A stretch of DNA of 64,000 nucleotides. Source: Streptomyces sp. H39-S7 (GTDB lineage: Bacteria; Actinomycetota; Actinomycetes; Streptomycetales; Streptomycetaceae). The notes under the pieces are model-generated. The model did not search any database, had not been told where the DNA came from, and was given only the letters and a program-made list of their open reading frames with translations. Each line of letters starts with the position of its first letter. Position 1 is the stretch's first letter. The stretch covers positions 1 to 64,000 of the forward strand of contig NZ_JAPVLU010000007.1 of the NCBI RefSeq assembly GCF_027158205.1. The letters run 5' to 3'. The position numbers were made by a program, and so were the translations under genes. Below are positions 44,501 through 52,458 of this stretch, in pieces.

Positions 44501-44986
44501 CCCGACGCCGCCCGCGCGCTGCTGCGCGCGCACCGGTTCACGACAACCGTCCGCGGCGGACGGCTGGCCTGCCTGGACACCGCCGTCTCGCTGGGCACCG
44601 ACGCCGTCCACCCCGGTGACCTCGCCGGACTCACCCCGCCCGTCACCGCCGCCGAGATCGCGGCGCTGGGCACCCGCGAACTGGTCGCCGCCGCGGGCGA
44701 GGCCCTGACCTCGGCCGAGGCCGGACTGCTGCACACCCTGGACGACGACCTCGGCGGTGCCGCCGCCGGGGCCCTGGTCCCCGGGCCGTTCTTCGACGGC
44801 CGGGAAGCGGCCGGCGTCCTCGTCGCCGAACTGCTGCGCCGCCACCGCGCCACCGGCAGCTGGTTCGGGGACCGGGCCGCCGACGACCGCGTCAACCTCG
44901 GCGCGCTGGACGGCAGCGCCGCCGTCGGCCTCCTGCTGCTGCGGCTGATCGACCCGGCCACCGCCCCGCTCGCCACCCTGCGCTGA
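41579..44986 (+). CDS. LanM-type lanthipeptide synthetase with degenerate cyclase domain
   Basis: 1135 aa. The N-terminal DUF4135 dehydratase is recognisable: GDRHAGGRSVALLHF, KPKD at 323-326 (GLVYKPKDLRH), a motif at 424-430 (RDLWSDN, where LanM proteins usually have TDxHxEN) and TDLE at 441-444. The C-terminal LanC-like part keeps GVDLVTSGVGVALFLAELW and GALDGSAAVGLLLLRLIDP, but the zinc-site Cys and Cys-His motifs are not present: the first Cys region reads FLDLVPTGAD and the second ACLDTAVSLG (one Cys, C998). It therefore probably dehydrates Ser to dehydroalanine without closing lanthionine rings. ATG at 41579, 1 bp after the previous stop. Confidence 0.85.
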   Translation: MTLDLQAWLTTPAVPGPATGSPAGDSTLLPGVPRGDDRLRAVIALAASFPERAAASATLVETPDHGSRPPVFTAAEDEQHSRSTAVAGWLRRAAGDPAAAGVLLEHLASTGRELGDGLRPVALRDPSVVPDWAHALVGFLRAQPAAPTAATTAPGAITASFRTAAGALLPWDAAGAGNTASVLGVQVLDSARADLAETLVRRLTEALDLPMRYEVQSSSAHPGGGDWDTQGGPDASQEGWLARLERLPALAFLVGTACRHWQHVYTEMFARLASDRDLLRTRMWGGTDPGALAAVHGDAGDRHAGGRSVALLHFADGQGLVYKPKDLRHATAYMDLVRDLNAAGLSPELHVRTVLVRSDHSAPDDIAATGPAADPVTEHAPDHGDAYGWEELVPALPCTDREGFARFYRRLGMTVRLVQLLEGRDLWSDNLLASGEYPVITDLECLLYPRVQTPPALPAGQGGLLDVLESTVVRTAMAVQPWVPSKDRPVVDIGCLSRADDLEIEPGKPALPLPPYRPVHDGEKADPWEYTDEVVAGYRDMHRTLAGMRERLASPDGPLAGFKGVWVRYIWRHTWDGYKILRTSTSPLALSDGATRETVIAGALRGAVAARAGDSARGDLLEVVLSELDSYRVLDIPFFRSLTTSSSVFTAQGHEIPGHFQSTAWDRLHARITELDRFDLDLHTAVLSGCVDAARSGTQLPPATTTRTRTPLSVPTSGELLDHAVRLGDQMLADRQRTPAGGGWIGLSWYPATGLRQVEVLSGVDLVTSGVGVALFLAELWSATGSPRFRQAAHETLWAAASLIDPRHPASFGFARDTRLASGVPVPGGLAGPGSLIHALARGAETLAEPAFLDVARALVPGAAALAAAPAGRSSARDADRLPYQDGPLGTAGLLLNLLRLRRSSGAGPAGAATDADAAIRDLAEAARQALASDAPTGRRTSPATFLDLVPTGADSIAAALARTVAEAPGLLADPDAARALLRAHRFTTTVRGGRLACLDTAVSLGTDAVHPGDLAGLTPPVTAAEIAALGTRELVAAAGEALTSAEAGLLHTLDDDLGGAAAGALVPGPFFDGREAAGVLVAELLRRHRATGSWFGDRAADDRVNLGALDGSAAVGLLLLRLIDPATAPLATLR

Positions 44987-45051
44987 CGCCGGCGCCCACC
45001 CCGGGGTCGCAGCCCGGCCCGCCCGAACCACCTACGCATCACGGAGTCCTC

Positions 45052-47376
45052 ATGACCAGTACCCGGCCGACGCCCGGCATCGGCTTCAAACGGCACTACA
45101 CCCCCTACGTCGTCGACGGCGAGGCCGTCTACCTGGTGTCGGAACGTGGCGTCAGCGTCGTCAACGGCGCGCTGGCCGAACGGCTGGCGCCGCTCCTGGA
45201 CGGCACCAGGAGCGCTGTCGAGATCGGTGCGGAACTCGCGCCCGCGGTGCCCGCCGACCGGGTCGCCACCGCCCTGGACCGGCTCGTCGCCGGAGGTTGG
45301 GCCGCCGCGTCCGACCCGGCGACCGACCCCGCCGCCGCCGGATTCTTCGAGATGGCGGGCCGCGACGGCGACACGGCCGTCGCCGCCCTGCGGGACGCCC
45401 GGATACGGGTCGAGGTCTACGGGAAGGTGGCACCGGAGCCGTTCGCCGCGGCGCTGCTGGCGGCCGGCGCCGCGCACGTGGAACTGGCACCGGCGTACAC
45501 CGCCGACGCCACCGGCGCCGACCTCGTGGTCGCGCTGACCGACGACTACCTCAACCCGGGCCTGGCCGCCCGCAACGCGGCCGCCCTCGCCTCCGGCACC
45601 CCCTGGATGCTCGCCCGGCCGGTCGGCTCGATCGTCTGGGTGGGACCGGTCTTCGTCCCCGACGCGCCCGCCTCCGCCGGCCCTCCGGCGGCAGCACCCG
45701 TCGCGGGAACCGGCTGCTGGGAGTGCCTGGCGCACCGGCTCTCCGCCAACCGGCAGTCGCTCAGCTACCTCCAGCACCGGCTGGGCAGGGACCAGCCGGT
45801 ACCGACCGTCGGCGCGCACCTGGCGCCGACGGCCGCCCTCGGGGTGCAGTTGGCCGCGCTGGAGGCCGCCAAGTGGGCCGCGGGCGTCCGCCCGGAGAAG
45901 GCCCAGGTGCTGACGTTCGACACCGTGCTCGCCGAGGCCGAACGCCACGAGCTGGTCCGCCGCCCGCAGTGCCCCGCGTGCGGCGACGCCGCGACGATGG
46001 AGCGCCGCCAACTGGCACCGGTGCGCTTCGAGAGCCGCGCCAAGGCGTTCACCGCCGACGGCGGCCACCGCTCCTCCTCGCCCGAGGACATGCTGCTGAA
46101 GTACCGGCCGCAGCTCAGCCCGGTCACCGGCGTGGTCACCACGTTGGTCCCCGCCGAGCGGACCCCCGGCGGCCTGCGGGTCTACGTCGCCGGCCAGAAC
46201 CTCGCCCGCCAGGTCGGCGACCTGCGTCAGCTCCGCACCGGCCTGCGCAGCATCAGCTGCGGCAAGGGGCGCACGGACTCGCAGGCGCGGGCGAGCGCGA
46301 TGGGCGAGGCGATGGAGCGCTACTCCGGGGTGTTCCAGGGCGACGAGGCGCGCCGCACCGCCAGTTACGAGCAGCTCGGCGAGCAGGCGGTGCACCCGGA
46401 GACCAGCCTGCTCTTCAGCGACCGGCAGTTCCGTGAGCGCGAGCTGTGGAACGCCAAGAAGTCGATGTTCAACACCGTGCCCGAGCGGTTCCGCGAGGAC
46501 GCCGTCATCGAGTGGTCGCCCGCCTGGTCGCTGACGTCGGAGCGCACCCGCTGGCTGCCGACGATGTCGCTGTACTACGGCTACCGGCACAACGGCCCGT
46601 TCTTCGCCATGGGCGACTCCAACGGCGCCGCCGCGGGCACCTCGTTCGAGGACGCGACGCTGCAGGGCTTCCTGGAGCTCGTGGAACGCGACGCGGTCGC
46701 CCTGTGGTGGTACAACCGCGTGCAGCGCCCGGCCGTCGACCTGGACTCGTTCGGCGACCCGTACATCGACCGGATGCGCGAGGTCTACGCGGGCCTGAAC
46801 CGGGAGATGTGGGCCCTGGACCTGACGGCCGACTTCGGGATCCCGGTGGTCGGCGCGTTCTCCCGGCGGACCGACAAGCCGGCCGAGGACATCCTGATCG
46901 CCTTCGGCGCGCACCTCGACCCGCACATCGCGCTGACCCGGGCCCTGACCGAGATGAACCAGTTCCTGTCACCGGTGGCCGACGCCGGCCCCGGCGAGAC
47001 GGCCTACTCCGGCGCCGACCACGAGCAGAAGGCCTGGTGGACGAGTGCGACGCTCGCCAACCAGCCCTACCTCAAGCCCCTCGACGGTCACGCGCCCGCC
47101 GCGGCCGGCCGCTGGGACCCGCTGGCCGCCGACGATCTGCGCACGGACCTGGAGACGGTGCAGCGCATCGTGGCGGAGCACGGCATGGAGATGCTGGTGC
47201 TGGACCAGACCCGCCCCGACGTGGGCCTGCCCGTCTCCAAGGTGATCGTCCCCGGGATGCGGCACTTCTGGGCCCGCTTCGCACCCGGCCGGCTCTACGA
47301 CGTTCCCGTGCGGCTGGGGTGGAAGGCCGCGCCCACCGCGGAGGCCGACCTCAACCCCACCGCCATCTTCATCTGA
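45052..47376 (+). CDS. Fused leader-binding (E1-like) and YcaO cyclodehydratase
   Basis: 774 aa. N-terminal about 1-100 has wHTH/RRE character (YLVSERGVSVVNGALAERL), then an E1/ThiF-like domain with a CxxC pair at 222/225 (GCWECLAHRL) and 307/310 (PQCPACGD) that together form the zinc tetrathiolate of TOMM C-proteins. Residues of about 350-774 form the YcaO domain with ATP-site motifs SISCGKGRTDSQARASAMGEAMERY, GAAAGTSFEDATLQGFLELVERDAVALWWYN. It cyclises Ser/Cys of the precursor to azolines using ATP. The C-terminus ends LNPTAIFI and lacks the usual PxPxP. ATG at 45052 with GGAG. Confidence 0.9.
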   Translation: MTSTRPTPGIGFKRHYTPYVVDGEAVYLVSERGVSVVNGALAERLAPLLDGTRSAVEIGAELAPAVPADRVATALDRLVAGGWAAASDPATDPAAAGFFEMAGRDGDTAVAALRDARIRVEVYGKVAPEPFAAALLAAGAAHVELAPAYTADATGADLVVALTDDYLNPGLAARNAAALASGTPWMLARPVGSIVWVGPVFVPDAPASAGPPAAAPVAGTGCWECLAHRLSANRQSLSYLQHRLGRDQPVPTVGAHLAPTAALGVQLAALEAAKWAAGVRPEKAQVLTFDTVLAEAERHELVRRPQCPACGDAATMERRQLAPVRFESRAKAFTADGGHRSSSPEDMLLKYRPQLSPVTGVVTTLVPAERTPGGLRVYVAGQNLARQVGDLRQLRTGLRSISCGKGRTDSQARASAMGEAMERYSGVFQGDEARRTASYEQLGEQAVHPETSLLFSDRQFRERELWNAKKSMFNTVPERFREDAVIEWSPAWSLTSERTRWLPTMSLYYGYRHNGPFFAMGDSNGAAAGTSFEDATLQGFLELVERDAVALWWYNRVQRPAVDLDSFGDPYIDRMREVYAGLNREMWALDLTADFGIPVVGAFSRRTDKPAEDILIAFGAHLDPHIALTRALTEMNQFLSPVADAGPGETAYSGADHEQKAWWTSATLANQPYLKPLDGHAPAAAGRWDPLAADDLRTDLETVQRIVAEHGMEMLVLDQTRPDVGLPVSKVIVPGMRHFWARFAPGRLYDVPVRLGWKAAPTAEADLNPTAIFI

Positions 47377-47397
47377 CCGCAGGACGGAAGGCGCGCC

Positions 47398-48954
47398 ATG
47401 ACCATCACAGAACAGCCGCTGACCCCCGCCGCAGCAGAACTGTCGCAGGTGCGACGGATGCTGACGCTCCGCCAGGACGTGAAGGTGGCGGCCGAGGGCG
47501 ACGACGTGGAACTCACCCACCCCTGGGGCCGCCAGCGCGTCCACGCGCTCGGCGCGCCGACCGTGCACCGGCTGCTGGCGCTCGGCGCCGGCCCGGTCGA
47601 CGCCGAAGCGCTGGCCGGGGACCGCGAGGCCGCCCGGCTGCTGAGCCTGCTGGGACGCTTCCCCTATCTGGTGACCAGCATCCTCGACGACCCGCTGACC
47701 GGGCCGCTGGCCACCGCCGTGCCGATCGCCCGCTCGGCGTCCACGCCCGGCGCGCCGGACCTGGGCGGCACGGCCGTGGTGCTGTCCCGGTTCGCGTACC
47801 TGCGCCGGCTGCCCGACGGACCCTCCGACGGCGGCGGGGGCACGATCGGCCAGGGCTGCGTCATGGAGTCCCCGCTGGCGCCCTACCGGGTGACGCTGCA
47901 CCAGCCCGCCGCGGCGGCGTTCGTCGCGGCGCTGACCACGCCGCGCACCGCGGCGGAGGCCGCCGCGCTGGCCGGGCTGCCCGAGCAGTCGGGCGCCGCG
48001 CTGGCGGCCCTGCTGGCGGGGACCGGGTTCATGGAGCCGGCCGCGGTGGGCGCGGCACCGGAGCTGCCGGCGGCGGACCCGCCGCTGTGGGACTTCCACG
48101 ACCTGCTCTTCCACTCCCGCAGCCGGGCCGGCCGGCACGACTACACCAGCGGCGGCGTCTTCGCCCACCAGGACGTGCCGCACCCGCCGGCCCTGCCGGG
48201 CGCGGGCAGCAACGAGGACGGGCCCGGCATCGACCTGCCGGTGCCGGACTGGGACGAGGTGACCGCCCGGGACCCGCGGCTCACCGAGGTGCTGGAGGGG
48301 CGGCGGTCGATCCGCACCTACGCGGAGACCCCGGTGACGCTGGAGCAGCTCGCCGAACTGCTCTACCGGGCGGCCCGGGTGCGGCAGGTGATCCCGCGCG
48401 ACCCGTCGTCCCCGAACTCCTACGACGCGATCGACCGCCCCTACCCGGCCGGCGGCGCCACGGGCGAGCTGGAGATCTACCTGTCGGTCGCCGCCTGCGA
48501 GGGGCTGCCCACCGGGGTCTACCGCTACGACGCGGCCGCCCACCGGCTGCAGCCGCGCCGTTGGCACGGCCCGGCTGACGAGGCGGCGTTCAGGGAACTG
48601 CTGACGGCCGCCTGGCGGGCGACCAACTGCACGGTGGACCCGCAGGTCCTGCTGACGGTGACCTCGCGGTTCGGGCGGCTGTCGTGGAAGTACAGCCAGA
48701 TCGCGTACGCGCTGACGCTCAAGCACGTGGGAGTGCTTTACCAGACCCTCTACCTGGTGGCGACGGCGATGGGCCTGGCGCCGTGCGGGCTCGGCTCCGG
48801 CGACACCGACGCGGCGGCGCGCGCCCTCGGCCTGGACTGGACGTCGGAGTCCTCGGTGGGGGAGTTCCTGATCGGCAGCCGCCCGGCGTCGGGTTCCGGC
48901 AGCCTGCCGCAGGGCTTCTGCGACATCGTCGACACGATGCGGGAGCAGGGCTGA
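47398..48954 (+). CDS. SagB-type FMN azoline dehydrogenase
   Basis: 518 aa. The C-terminal part is a nitroreductase-fold SagB/ThcOx domain: LEGRRSIRTYAETPVTLEQLAELL, KYSQIAYALTLKHVGVLYQTLYLVATAMGLAPCGLGSG, ending near the FMN-binding pocket. The N-terminal about 250 residues are a SagB-type regulatory/leader-binding region. It oxidises azolines to thiazole/oxazole. ATG at 47398 with GGAAGG; 21 bp after the YcaO gene. Last gene of the plus-strand modification operon. Confidence 0.9.
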   Translation: MTITEQPLTPAAAELSQVRRMLTLRQDVKVAAEGDDVELTHPWGRQRVHALGAPTVHRLLALGAGPVDAEALAGDREAARLLSLLGRFPYLVTSILDDPLTGPLATAVPIARSASTPGAPDLGGTAVVLSRFAYLRRLPDGPSDGGGGTIGQGCVMESPLAPYRVTLHQPAAAAFVAALTTPRTAAEAAALAGLPEQSGAALAALLAGTGFMEPAAVGAAPELPAADPPLWDFHDLLFHSRSRAGRHDYTSGGVFAHQDVPHPPALPGAGSNEDGPGIDLPVPDWDEVTARDPRLTEVLEGRRSIRTYAETPVTLEQLAELLYRAARVRQVIPRDPSSPNSYDAIDRPYPAGGATGELEIYLSVAACEGLPTGVYRYDAAAHRLQPRRWHGPADEAAFRELLTAAWRATNCTVDPQVLLTVTSRFGRLSWKYSQIAYALTLKHVGVLYQTLYLVATAMGLAPCGLGSGDTDAAARALGLDWTSESSVGEFLIGSRPASGSGSLPQGFCDIVDTMREQG

Positions 48955-48976
48955 GCGGGGGTCTTCGACGACACGA

Positions 48977-49651
48977 CTACAGCCAGTCGTTCTCGCGGGC
49001 GATCCGTATGGCGTCGCACCGGTTCCTGGCGCCGGTCCTGGCGATGGCCGACGAGACGTAGTTGCGCACCGTCCCCGGGGACAGCGACAGCTGGCTCGCG
49101 ACCTCGCCGATGGTGCTCCCGGCGGCCACCAGGCGCAGCACCGCGAGTTCCCTGCGGGTCGGTGTGCCAGGGCCCGGCCGGATCGCCACCAGGACCAGTT
49201 CCGGATCGAAGACCCTTCGTCCCGCGGCGAGTTCGCGGACCGTGCTGATGAGCCGTTCCGGCCGTACGTCCTTGCGGAGCATGCCGTGCACCCCGTCGGC
49301 GTAGGCGCGCTGCACCTCGTCGGCGCGGGGCGCCGCACCGAGCAGCAGGACGGCGGTGCGCGGGGAGAGCGACCGGATCAGCTCGGCGGTCCGCAGTCCG
49401 CCCGCTCCCGGCACGTCGAGATCGACGACCGCCAGGTCGGGCCGGCCGGCGGCGGCCTGGGCCACGGCGCTGTCCGCGTCGCACGCCTCGGAGCTGACGC
49501 TGAGGTCCGGTTCACGGTCGAGCAGGGCGCTCAGACCGGAACGGAAGAGGTGGTGCCCGTCGGCGAGCAGGACGCTGGTGGCCGTGGGCGGCGCGGCCGC
49601 TGTGCTCGGGATGGGCGGGAGGTCCTGCGGTCGGTCGAGTGCCGTGGTCAT
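48977..49651 (-). CDS. LuxR/NarL-type response regulator
   Basis: 224 aa. Receiver domain at about 26-140 (VLLADGHHLFRSG, AVVDLDVPG with the phospho-acceptor Asp, LRKD with the conserved Lys) and a C-terminal LuxR HTH (PTRRELAVLRLVAAGSTIGEVASQLSLSPGTVRNYVSSAIARTGARNR). The usual DD pair near the N-terminus is DG, so phosphorylation may be altered. ATG at 49651 after GGGAG. Convergent with SagB; no histidine kinase adjacent. It probably controls the RiPP cluster. Confidence 0.86.
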   Translation of the reverse strand: MTTALDRPQDLPPIPSTAAAPPTATSVLLADGHHLFRSGLSALLDREPDLSVSSEACDADSAVAQAAAGRPDLAVVDLDVPGAGGLRTAELIRSLSPRTAVLLLGAAPRADEVQRAYADGVHGMLRKDVRPERLISTVRELAAGRRVFDPELVLVAIRPGPGTPTRRELAVLRLVAAGSTIGEVASQLSLSPGTVRNYVSSAIARTGARNRCDAIRIARENDWL

Positions 49652-49691
49652 GTGTCCCGTACTCCCTTCGTCCCCGGATGTGAACCGCTGC

Positions 49692-49913
49692 TCAGCCCCA
49701 GCCCCAGGTGTCGGGGTGCGTCGGGTCGGGCGTGACCGGCGGGTGGGTGGGAGCCGGGGTGGGCGTCGGGGCCGGCGTGGGCCCGTCGGCCACGACGCTG
49801 ACGGAGTGGGCGGGAGCGGTGGCGGGGGACGCGGCGCCCAGGGAGCTCCCCACGGAGACGGACGCACCGAGGATGACAGCGACAGAGGCGATGGATACCG
49901 CGAGCTTGCGCAT
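49692..49913 (-). CDS. Small secreted Pro/Thr-rich protein
   Basis: 73 aa. Signal peptide (MRKLAVSIASVAVILGASVSVG) and cut near GAASPA, then a Thr/Pro-rich tail (GPTPAPTPTPAPTHPPV) ending in TWGWG. ATG at 49913 with GGAAGG upstream. No known family. It lies 40 bp upstream of the response regulator and could be in one transcript with it. Function unknown. Confidence 0.6.
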   Translation of the reverse strand: MRKLAVSIASVAVILGASVSVGSSLGAASPATAPAHSVSVVADGPTPAPTPTPAPTHPPVTPDPTHPDTWGWG

Positions 49914-50559
49914 AGGAATGCCCGAGCCTTCCGTTCGTGGGGATCCCGGACTCCCGCCGGGGTCATGGTCGAACCGGTGTGGAACCGGCCGGTGTTGCTG
50001 GTGTTTCCCGCTTCGGATGCTCCGGCTGCCGTGCCGTTCTTCCGACACCATGAGAGTGGCCCGCGGGTGGCCCGGCTGTCAGTAGCCGGAGCTGTCACCA
50101 AGCTGCACTGGCACTCTCGGGCCAGCCTCGACCGCCGGACGAGCGGCCTGACGCCCCAATCGCCCCTGGGGTAACCATCACCCCACGAACACCACCGGCC
50201 CCACCTGGCCACGCCATCGCCCGTACAGCACCCCGTCAATGGCGCATGGCAGGAAGGTGACACCGGCGGGGGGAGGGGGGTGCGGGAGCGGTAGAAGGGG
50301 TTCCCTTTACAACCGTCTGAACTGCGTCTTTACCGCGCGCCTGCGGGCGGATCACGATCGATATGTCCGCGCACCCCGTCCGGCCACGCGTTTTCCCCAG
50401 AATCCGAGCTTCCGAAGCCCTCACCTAAGGTTGCTGTACGGCTACGCTGACGCCCTGAGTCGTGGTCGAACACCTTCAGCGGGGTGTTCCTCGACGGCGT
50501 TTTTGTCACGGGCGGGTGCGTCGAAAGCTGACCACCCAGGGGAGCTCGGGGGGTACCAG
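49914..50559. promoter_or_regulatory. 646-bp divergent gap with a hairpin and T-run in the leader
   Basis: Between the small secreted gene (minus) and the TrmB/LuxR regulator (plus). GAACACC (50468-50474) pairs with GGTGTTC (50483-50489), with flanking GTCGA/TCGAC adding support, followed by TTTTT at 50500-50504. This is shaped like an intrinsic terminator in the leader of the regulator gene. The rest is unremarkable GC-rich spacer; I see no other gene. Confidence 0.45.
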
Positions 50560-51594
50560 TTGAGTGAACGGCTAGTTCTTGACGCGGTTGCCGAGGGGGT
50601 CTATCGGACGATGCTCATGCATCCCGAGTTGGATATCCCCGACGTGGCCGACATGTTGGAGCAGTCGGTGGAGGCCATACGCGGTTCGCTGGACCAGCTC
50701 GCCGACCTCGCGCTGGTCCGCCCGGCAGGACCGGCCGGGCGCTGGCGCGCGGTCAATCCCGAGCTGGGGCTCGCCGCGATGCTGGCCCGCCAGGAGGCGG
50801 AGGCGCAGCGCCGGCAGAACGAGATGGACCGCAGTCGCAACGCGATGGCCAGTCTGATCACCGAGTTCGCGACGACGCGGCCGGCCAGCAGCTCCTCCGG
50901 CGTCGAGATCCTGTGCGACCTGGGCGAGGTCCGGGTGCGGCTGGAGGAACTGGCGGCCGACGCGGCGGGGGAGGTGCTCTCCTTCGCTCCCGGCGGTCCG
51001 CAGCCCGCGCATGTCATGGAGGCCAGCCGCGACCTGGACCAGGAGACGCTCGACCGGGGCGTACGGATGCGGACCGTCTACCTCGACAGCGTGCGCAACG
51101 ACCCGGCCACCGTGCAGTACGCCCGCTGGCTGAGCGAGTTGGGCGGCAGCGTCAGGACCACGCCCACCCTGCCGCTGCGCATGATCATCGTCGACGGCCG
51201 GACGGCCGTGGTCCCCGTCGATCCCGAGGACCCGCGCAAGGGTGCGGTGCTGCTGCACAGTCCCGGGGTCATCGCGGCGCTGCGGGCCCTGTTCGAGCAG
51301 GTGTGGGACCAGGCGCGGGCGCTCGGGGAGACGCCGACCCGGGACCCTTCCGGACTCACCGTCCAGGAGCGCCAGTTGCTGCGACTGCTCGCGTGCGGTC
51401 TCACCGACGAGCGTGCCGCGCAGCGGCTGGGCGTCTCGCTGCGCACGATCCGCCGCATGATGGCGGACCTCATGACCCGCGTCGACGCGCGCAGCCGCTT
51501 CCAGGCCGGCGTGCAGATCGCCGCGATGGGCTGGCTCGGCGCCCGCGCACCGGCTCCGCTCGGCGTCGACATCAACGCGGTGCCCGTGGAGTGA
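50560..51594 (+). CDS. TrmB-like / LuxR C-terminal HTH transcriptional regulator
   Basis: 344 aa. The N-terminal winged-helix (DAVAEGVYRTMLMHPELDIPDVADMLEQSVEAIRGSLDQL) and a coiled region precede a phospholipase-D-like sensor half, and the C-terminus is a LuxR HTH (SGLTVQERQLLRLLACGLTDERAAQRLGVSLRTIRRMMADL). This layout is frequent for cluster-situated regulators in Streptomyces. The start is uncertain: TTG at 50560 has a G-rich GGGGGG site; the upstream in-frame extension to 50239 is non-family sequence. Likely a pathway regulator of the RiPP cluster. Confidence 0.8.
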   Translation: MSERLVLDAVAEGVYRTMLMHPELDIPDVADMLEQSVEAIRGSLDQLADLALVRPAGPAGRWRAVNPELGLAAMLARQEAEAQRRQNEMDRSRNAMASLITEFATTRPASSSSGVEILCDLGEVRVRLEELAADAAGEVLSFAPGGPQPAHVMEASRDLDQETLDRGVRMRTVYLDSVRNDPATVQYARWLSELGGSVRTTPTLPLRMIIVDGRTAVVPVDPEDPRKGAVLLHSPGVIAALRALFEQVWDQARALGETPTRDPSGLTVQERQLLRLLACGLTDERAAQRLGVSLRTIRRMMADLMTRVDARSRFQAGVQIAAMGWLGARAPAPLGVDINAVPVE

Positions 51595-51621
51595 CGGGCG
51601 GGGGGGCCGGTGACGCACCGG

Positions 51622-52194
51622 TCACCGCGTCAGCGGACGCCCGCACCGCAGGTTCCACCGGCCGGCGCGGCCGACCAGCTCGGTGACCGTCAGCGGCGGG
51701 ACGTCCAGGCGCCAGAACGCCTGCGGCGGCAGGCCGAGGGCATGGACGAGCGCGGCCCGCACGACCGCGGGCTCCACGACCGCCAGCTCTCGCCCGCCGT
51801 CCGGCGCCCGGCCGTCCAGCCACCCGCCGACCCGGCCACACAGCTGCGCCAGCGATTCACCGCCGTGCGGGGCCGCGGCGGGGTCCGACAGCCAGCCGGC
51901 CACGCCCTCCGGCTCCGCGGCCGAGACCTCATCCAGCCGGAGCCCCAGCCAGCGGCCCAAGTCCCAGTCCCGCAGGGGCGGCTGCTCCTCGGCGGTGACG
52001 CCCAGGAGTTCCGCGGTCCGGCGGCAGCGCGCCGACGGGGCGGTCGAGTACCCGCGCGCGCCCGGCAGTTCGGGCGCTCCCGCGCGCGCCCGGAGCTCCC
52101 CGGCGCCGGTCAACGGGCTGCTTCCGTCGTCGAACCGCTCCTGCTCGAAGGCCTCGCTCTCCGCCGAAGAGACCAAGAACACACGCACCGTCAT
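51622..52194 (-). CDS. Histidine-phosphatase-like protein lacking catalytic histidines
   Basis: 190 aa phosphoglycerate-mutase-like fold. The usual RHG near the N-terminus reads VSSAESEAF and the second catalytic His region reads VVEPAVVRAALVHAL (E where His is expected), so both catalytic histidines are gone, while RDWDLGRWLG and GGESLAQL are kept. ATG at 52194 with GGGAGGGG. It is divergent from the cobalamin riboswitch/CbtBA unit, where such proteins occur in Streptomyces. Probably a non-catalytic binding protein. Confidence 0.7.
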   Translation of the reverse strand: MTVRVFLVSSAESEAFEQERFDDGSSPLTGAGELRARAGAPELPGARGYSTAPSARCRRTAELLGVTAEEQPPLRDWDLGRWLGLRLDEVSAAEPEGVAGWLSDPAAAPHGGESLAQLCGRVGGWLDGRAPDGGRELAVVEPAVVRAALVHALGLPPQAFWRLDVPPLTVTELVGRAGRWNLRCGRPLTR

Positions 52195-52294
52195 CCCCGC
52201 CACCCCTCCCTTGGCCCACCAGCCCCGCAATGGAACACATCGTCGCAGGCCGGCGCGTATCGCCTTGCGCACGGCCTTGGCCGCGGGTATCGCT

Positions 52295-52412
52295 TCACGG
52301 TACGGTTCAGCCCGACACGACGACGGTGTGAACGGAAGCCCGGTGAGAATCCGGCACGGTCGCGCCACTGTGAACCCGGCCCAGCCCGGTAAGTCAGACC
52401 CGGCACCTTCGT
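52295..52412 (+). promoter_or_regulatory. Cobalamin (B12) riboswitch
   Basis: Conserved B12 core: AAGCCCGGTGAGAATCCGGC followed by ACGGTCGCGCCACTGTGA and AGCCCGGTAAGTCAGACCC, about 46 bases before the CbtB start. The GCCACTG box and the GAGAAT segment are the hallmark. It should repress CbtB/CbtA when cobalamin is high, matching a cobalt uptake function. Confidence 0.92.
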
Positions 52413-52458
52413 CATCAGCACCACCAAGTGGGACGCGTGTTCCCGAGGAGGCACTGCC

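Noticed and set aside
43468..46926. 1152-codon minus strand ORF
   Set aside because: Antisense of the LanM-like and YcaO genes.
51609..51626. GGTGAC/GTCACC hairpin between convergent genes
   Set aside because: Short stem overlapping the stop codon of the phosphatase-like gene; too weak to call a terminator.
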